A stretch of 7,686 nt of DNA, taken from contig NZ_DYXM01000162.1 of the NCBI RefSeq assembly GCF_020742175.1, positions 1 through 7,686 on the forward strand, in the 5' to 3' direction. The DNA is from Dietzia timorensis. Lineage in GTDB: Bacteria; Actinomycetota; Actinomycetes; Mycobacteriales; Mycobacteriaceae. The position numbers were made by a program, and so were the translations under genes. The notes under the pieces are model-generated. The model was not told where the DNA came from and made no database searches. It was given only the letters and a program-made list of their open reading frames with translations. Below, piece by piece: positions 5,559 to 7,686 of the stretch (positions within the stretch are counted from its first letter, which is position 1; every line of letters begins with the position of its first letter).

Positions 5559-5879
5559 TCAGTCGTCCCAGTCGTCATCCCAATCGTCGTCCCAGTCATC
5601 GTCGTGATCGTCGTCGACGTCGTCCCAGTCGTCGTCAAGGAAGTCGAGGAGATGCCACGGGACTGGGATCCCGACCGAGCCGAAGGCGGCGTCGACCTGG
5701 TGGCGAATATGGGCGGGGATGGCGATGCCGTCGTACTGGACGACACCGTGCTCGGAGGAGTCTGCCGGGGCGATCGCGGTCTGCGCCGACGCGGTTCCGG
5801 CTCCGAGGCCGACCGCGAGAGCGATGGTTGCAGGGACAGAGGTCAGAAGGGTTAGCGCCCTTGTCGTGTTCTTTGCCAT
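5559..5879 (-). CDS. Small secreted protein with an Asp/Trp-repeat tail
   Basis: This 106-residue protein has no family I recognise. Residues 1-32 are a Sec signal peptide: MAKNTTRALT, a hydrophobic core (LLTSVPATIALAVGLG) and cleavage at about ASA|Q (32/33). The mature part is only 74 residues. Residues 33-80 form a short ordinary segment (VVQYDGIAIPAHIRHQVDAAF, then VGIPVPWHLLDFL) that could be one or two helices. Residues 82-106 contain 19 Asp, four Trp, one His and one Val. Non-Asp residues occur at 85, 88, 92, 96, 100 and 104, giving a DDDW-type four-residue register up to the last residues. There are no cysteines, so the acidic tail cannot be disulfide-stabilised. Roles such as cation binding or binding a basic partner are inference. 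Third-position drift (GAC/GAT) across the tail shows it is maintained as coding sequence. No ribosome site precedes the ATG; a -10-like box 6-7 bp upstream suggests a leaderless mRNA. It has its own strong terminator. Confidence 0.85.
   Translation of the reverse strand: MAKNTTRALTLLTSVPATIALAVGLGAGTASAQTAIAPADSSEHGVVQYDGIAIPAHIRHQVDAAFGSVGIPVPWHLLDFLDDDWDDVDDDHDDDWDDDWDDDWDD
5562..5636 (-). repeat. 12-bp tandem repeat encoding the DDDW tail
   Basis: On the plus strand the unit is GTCGTCCCAGTC and its variants, repeated in frame through the last 25 codons of the small secreted protein. Units differ by synonymous changes (GTC/ATC, that is GAC/GAT) and by two substitutions of the Trp codon position to His and Val. 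This indicates expansion by slippage followed by selection on the protein sequence. Confidence 0.8.
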
Positions 5880-5885
5880 GAACCA

Positions 5886-5891
5886 ACTATC
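5886..5891 (-). promoter_or_regulatory. Candidate -10 box for a leaderless Asp/Trp-tail transcript
   Basis: The minus strand reads GATAGT, four of six matches to TATAAT, and ends 6 bp before the ATG at 5879. That is the spacing expected if transcription starts at the start codon. The absence of any Shine-Dalgarno sequence agrees with this. No consensus -35 hexamer is present; the 11-bp repeats occupy that position. Confidence 0.45.
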
Positions 5892-5901
5892 TCGGCGGCA
5901 A

Positions 5902-5934
5902 ATGAAGCGTCGATGAAACGTTTATGAGGGCGGC
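5902..5934 (-). promoter_or_regulatory. Three 11-bp direct repeats, candidate response-regulator operator
   Basis: On the plus strand ATGAAGCGTCG (5902-5912), ATGAAACGTTT (5913-5923) and ATGAGGGCGGC (5924-5934) follow each other with no gap. The first two agree at 8 of 11 positions, and the ATGA core is present in all three. On the minus strand these read as TTCAT, TTCAT and CTCAT one helical turn apart. They cover about -23 to -55 relative to the ATG at 5879, where an activator would contact RNA polymerase in place of a -35 box. Eleven-base direct-repeat spacing is the classic geometry of OmpR/PhoB-family sites. Which regulator binds, if any, cannot be told from the sequence. Confidence 0.45.
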
Positions 5935-5940
5935 TTCATG

Positions 5941-5969
5941 TTGGGGAGCGCGCAGGCAGATTGGGGAGC
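5941..5969. repeat. Short direct repeat TTGGGGAGC
   Basis: TTGGGGAGC occurs at 5941-5949 and again at 5961-5969, exactly 20 bp apart, in the 120-bp gap between the sulfotransferase stop and the small secreted protein start. Only about 11 of 20 positions agree over the whole unit, so it may be chance. Confidence 0.3.
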
Positions 5970-5999
5970 ACGGGTCGCTGGCGGGTCGGCGGCTGATCG

Positions 6000-7172
6000 C
6001 TAGGCGCCTCGGTAGCCGTCGAAGGCTGCCTCTACATCCGTAGCGGAGAGCCCGTAGTCGGCCAGCGTGTACGAGTGCTTCGGGGCGCGCGCACCGGACA
6101 GCGATTTCGCGTTCTCCGCGATCACCGCCGCCTCGACATCCGCCGTGTACTCCGCACCGGCGGCGGCGTAGACCTTGCGGACGGCAGCTCCGGCGTCATC
6201 CAGCAATTCGGAATGCGTGACGTCGACGAACGTGGCCTCCGGATGGTGGGCGCGGGCGGCGGTGAACTCCGAAAGCCCGCGCGACCACAGCTCGAGCTGC
6301 GTGCGGCCGATGCGTTCGCGCGTGAAACCGGTGGACCACGTGCCCGCCGCGTGCTCGGCGAGCGAGCACATCGAGGCCATCGATTTCACGGGATCGCGGT
6401 GGGTGTGGACGATGACGGCATCGGGGTAGACGTCGAGCAGTGCGTCGAGCGCGAACAGGTGGCTCGGATTCTTGAGCACCCAGCGCTTGCCCGGGTCGTT
6501 GGCGCCGATGAGCTGCAGGTTGCGCTTGTGCCTCGCGTACGCCGGCCGCCAGTCGGCGCCCGCGAGCCACCGCGAATAACTCGGCAGGTACGCAAGGCAT
6601 TCGTAGGAGACCGAGGTGAAGGACTGACGCAGCAGCTGCCAGCATTCCTCGAGGTCGTCGGCGGAAATGTAGTGGACTCCGCCGAAGTCGGGATGTTCGG
6701 TCATGAAGCCCGCGTACAGGTCTCGGATTCCCGTGTACGTCGGATCCGAGTCCCACTGCTCACGCGGCGGACGGGGTTGCGGGACCTCGGTGAGCCACAA
6801 TTCGAGACCCTGGTGAGCCGGGTCCGCGCCGAGGAGGCGGTGCAGTGCCGTGGTCCCGGTGCGCGGCAGGCCGGTGACGAAGATCGGCCGCTCTACTTTT
6901 GTCCCGAGTACTTCGGGGCGACGCGCGATGCCATCCTCGGCGAGTAGCCGTGCCGCGATCGCGCCTTTGAGCGTCGCGCGGAAATACTTCGAACCCTCGG
7001 GTGTGAGCCCGGCGTCTGCGTGCAGCGAATCGAGCAGGCAAGCGAGGCCCTCGCGGTGGTTATCGCCGTCCGGCCCGAACTCGGTGAGCCCGGTCGCGCG
7101 CTCCGCGGAGGCGTGGAGATCATCGACATCGCCGACGAACGTGCGCGTGGCGTCGGTATTCGGTGCGCTCAC
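6000..7172 (-). CDS. Sulfotransferase-family protein (Sulfotransfer_3, PAPS-binding type)
   Basis: This 390-residue cytoplasmic protein is of the sulfotransferase family common in mycobacteria and relatives, which transfer sulfate from 3'-phosphoadenosine-5'-phosphosulfate to small molecules or glycolipids. The 5'-phosphosulfate loop is FVTGLPRTGTTALHRLL at about residues 98-114. The 3'-phosphate motif is VHTHRDPVKSMASM at about 255-268, preceded by RWVLKNPSHLFALDAL at about 230-245 as in the family. The C-terminal HSYTLADYGLS (about 366-376) and DGYRGA ending match the usual tail. The GTG at 7172 is preferred over the ATG at 7283 because AAGGAT lies 7 nt upstream of it and the extra 37 residues are Arg-rich and unlike the family. 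The length fits the family. The acceptor is unknown. Upstream it is divergent from a lipoprotein gene; 120 bp downstream on the same strand is the small Asp/Trp protein, which seems to have its own promoter. Confidence 0.9.
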   Translation of the reverse strand: MSAPNTDATRTFVGDVDDLHASAERATGLTEFGPDGDNHREGLACLLDSLHADAGLTPEGSKYFRATLKGAIAARLLAEDGIARRPEVLGTKVERPIFVTGLPRTGTTALHRLLGADPAHQGLELWLTEVPQPRPPREQWDSDPTYTGIRDLYAGFMTEHPDFGGVHYISADDLEECWQLLRQSFTSVSYECLAYLPSYSRWLAGADWRPAYARHKRNLQLIGANDPGKRWVLKNPSHLFALDALLDVYPDAVIVHTHRDPVKSMASMCSLAEHAAGTWSTGFTRERIGRTQLELWSRGLSEFTAARAHHPEATFVDVTHSELLDDAGAAVRKVYAAAGAEYTADVEAAVIAENAKSLSGARAPKHSYTLADYGLSATDVEAAFDGYRGA

Positions 7173-7179
7173 TTGGGTG

Positions 7180-7185
7180 ATCCTT
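7180..7185 (-). promoter_or_regulatory. Ribosome-binding site fixing the sulfotransferase start
   Basis: The minus strand reads AAGGAT with a 7-nt spacer to the GTG at 7172. The alternative ATG at 7283 has no such site. This decides the start and removes 37 residues from the longest possible frame. Confidence 0.75.
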
Positions 7186-7218
7186 CGCAGTAGGGCGGGC
7201 CGTTGGGTGGCCTTTGTT

Positions 7219-7224
7219 ACTGTA
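7219..7224 (-). promoter_or_regulatory. Possible -10 box for the sulfotransferase gene
   Basis: The minus strand reads TACAGT, which fits TANNNT and would place the start of transcription about 40 nt before the GTG, leaving room for the AAGGAT site. The overlapping plus-strand TACTGT (7218-7223) also fits the pattern, so this could equally serve the divergent lipoprotein gene. No good -35 is seen for either. Confidence 0.35.
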
Positions 7225-7380
7225 TGCCCGCGCTCCCCGACGGTGGCGGGTATTTCCGACCGCCGGAACCGCCGCGCGTGCACCGGCTCGCCGCGCCTCG
7301 GGTGCGGTAAAAACTAAGGCAAGCGTGCAGGTCTGCGGGCCGTGCGCACAAGGGTGGGCGACAAGACTAGAGGGGGAGCG

Positions 7381-7686
7381 GTGGCACGAATTCGGCGCTG
7401 GTTGGCAGGGGCGTTGCTCGTGCCCGCGCTCGCCGCGGGATCGGCGAGCTGCAGCTTCCTCTCTGACGAGGTGCCGGTGCCGGAAATCCCGCTGACCTCC
7501 GCCGAGCGCGAATGCCTCACCGCTGCCTCCGCACTCACCGATGCCCAGCTCACCGCGCTCGCGCGCGGGATGGACGTGTGGATCCCGCGCGAGAATCTCG
7601 ACTACCTCGCTTCGATGGCCGCCACCCTCGACGCGCGCGGTGGCGCCCTGGCGCTCGCCGCTTCCACTAAGAATGACGCCGAAGCT
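7381..7686 (+). CDS. N-terminal part of a probable lipoprotein of unknown function (partial)
   Basis: The frame starts at GTG 7381 and is open through the window end, giving 102 residues. The start MARIRRWLAGALLVPALAAG followed by SASC looks like a lipoprotein signal: two or three Arg, a hydrophobic core, and a lipobox-like SASC with Cys24 as the likely lipid-modified residue. The -3 position is Ser rather than the preferred Leu, so an ordinary signal peptide is possible. The mature part begins with a Pro-rich linker (VPVPEIPLTSAERECL) and continues as an Ala-rich, probably helical segment with WIPRENLDYLASMAATLDAR. No family is recognised and the gene is cut off. A purine-rich AGGGGG at 7371-7376 lies 4 nt before the GTG and is a plausible ribosome site. 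It is divergent from the sulfotransferase with a 208-bp shared upstream region containing an A-rich TAAAAACTAA near 7309-7318. Confidence 0.75.
   Translation, partial: MARIRRWLAGALLVPALAAGSASCSFLSDEVPVPEIPLTSAERECLTAASALTDAQLTALARGMDVWIPRENLDYLASMAATLDARGGALALAASTKNDAEA

Noticed and set aside
5135..5746. 203-codon minus-strand frame overlapping the Asp/Trp-tail gene
   Set aside because: Thr/Ser/Pro-rich shifted-frame reading of the 12-bp repeat that also runs through the terminator; no start signal.
5267..5881. 204-codon plus-strand frame across the gene-free stretch and opposite the Asp/Trp-tail gene
   Set aside because: Almost entirely Arg/Gly/Pro, typical of a wrong frame in GC-rich DNA.
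6075..6947. 290-codon plus-strand frame opposite the sulfotransferase
   Set aside because: Antisense shadow; the minus strand carries both cofactor-binding motifs.

Overview
The window is GC-rich chromosomal DNA with strong G/C third-position bias, GTG as well as ATG starts, good AAGGAG-type ribosome sites on some genes and several genes that look leaderless. An LGFP-repeat cell-envelope protein (4149-4907) and a mycobacterial-type Sulfotransfer_3 protein (6000-7172) point to the mycolate-bearing Actinobacteria (order Mycobacteriales: Gordonia, Dietzia, Tsukamurella, Corynebacterium relatives). The genus cannot be fixed from the sequence alone. No mobile element, CRISPR array, rRNA or tRNA gene was found.

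Left part (1-2028, all plus strand): the last 33 codons of an Old Yellow Enzyme-type flavin oxidoreductase, an unusual inverted array of 20-bp repeats (145-271, extending to about 290), a flavin-reductase-domain protein (348-941) and an aldo/keto reductase with an intact catalytic tetrad (1123-2028). This is a small redox neighbourhood of flavin- and NAD(P)H-linked enzymes. The gaps are too wide to prove one operon.

Middle part (2029-5558): a large secreted protein of unknown function (2110-3789, minus) converges on the aldo/keto reductase and is divergent from the LGFP-repeat secreted protein (4149-4907, plus). The 359-bp divergent region is visibly more AT-rich and carries candidate promoters and a pair of GTRACGGGTSA motifs. 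The LGFP gene ends in a strong hairpin terminator. About 500 bp without a convincing gene follows, then a second strong hairpin that terminates the next minus-strand gene.

Right part (5559-7686): a tiny secreted protein whose last 25 residues are 19 aspartates spaced by Trp/His/Val in a four-residue register (5559-5879, minus), preceded by three 11-bp direct repeats that resemble the binding sites of OmpR/PhoB-type regulators. Upstream on the same strand is a PAPS-type sulfotransferase-family protein (6000-7172), and divergent from it is the start of a probable lipoprotein cut by the window end (7381-7686).

Four of the seven complete or near-complete genes encode exported products (559-aa protein, LGFP protein, Asp/Trp-tail protein, lipoprotein), so the right two thirds is best described as an envelope/secretome region. 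The least ordinary items are the 20-bp-register inverted array, the Asp/Trp-tail protein and the 11-bp repeats in front of it.
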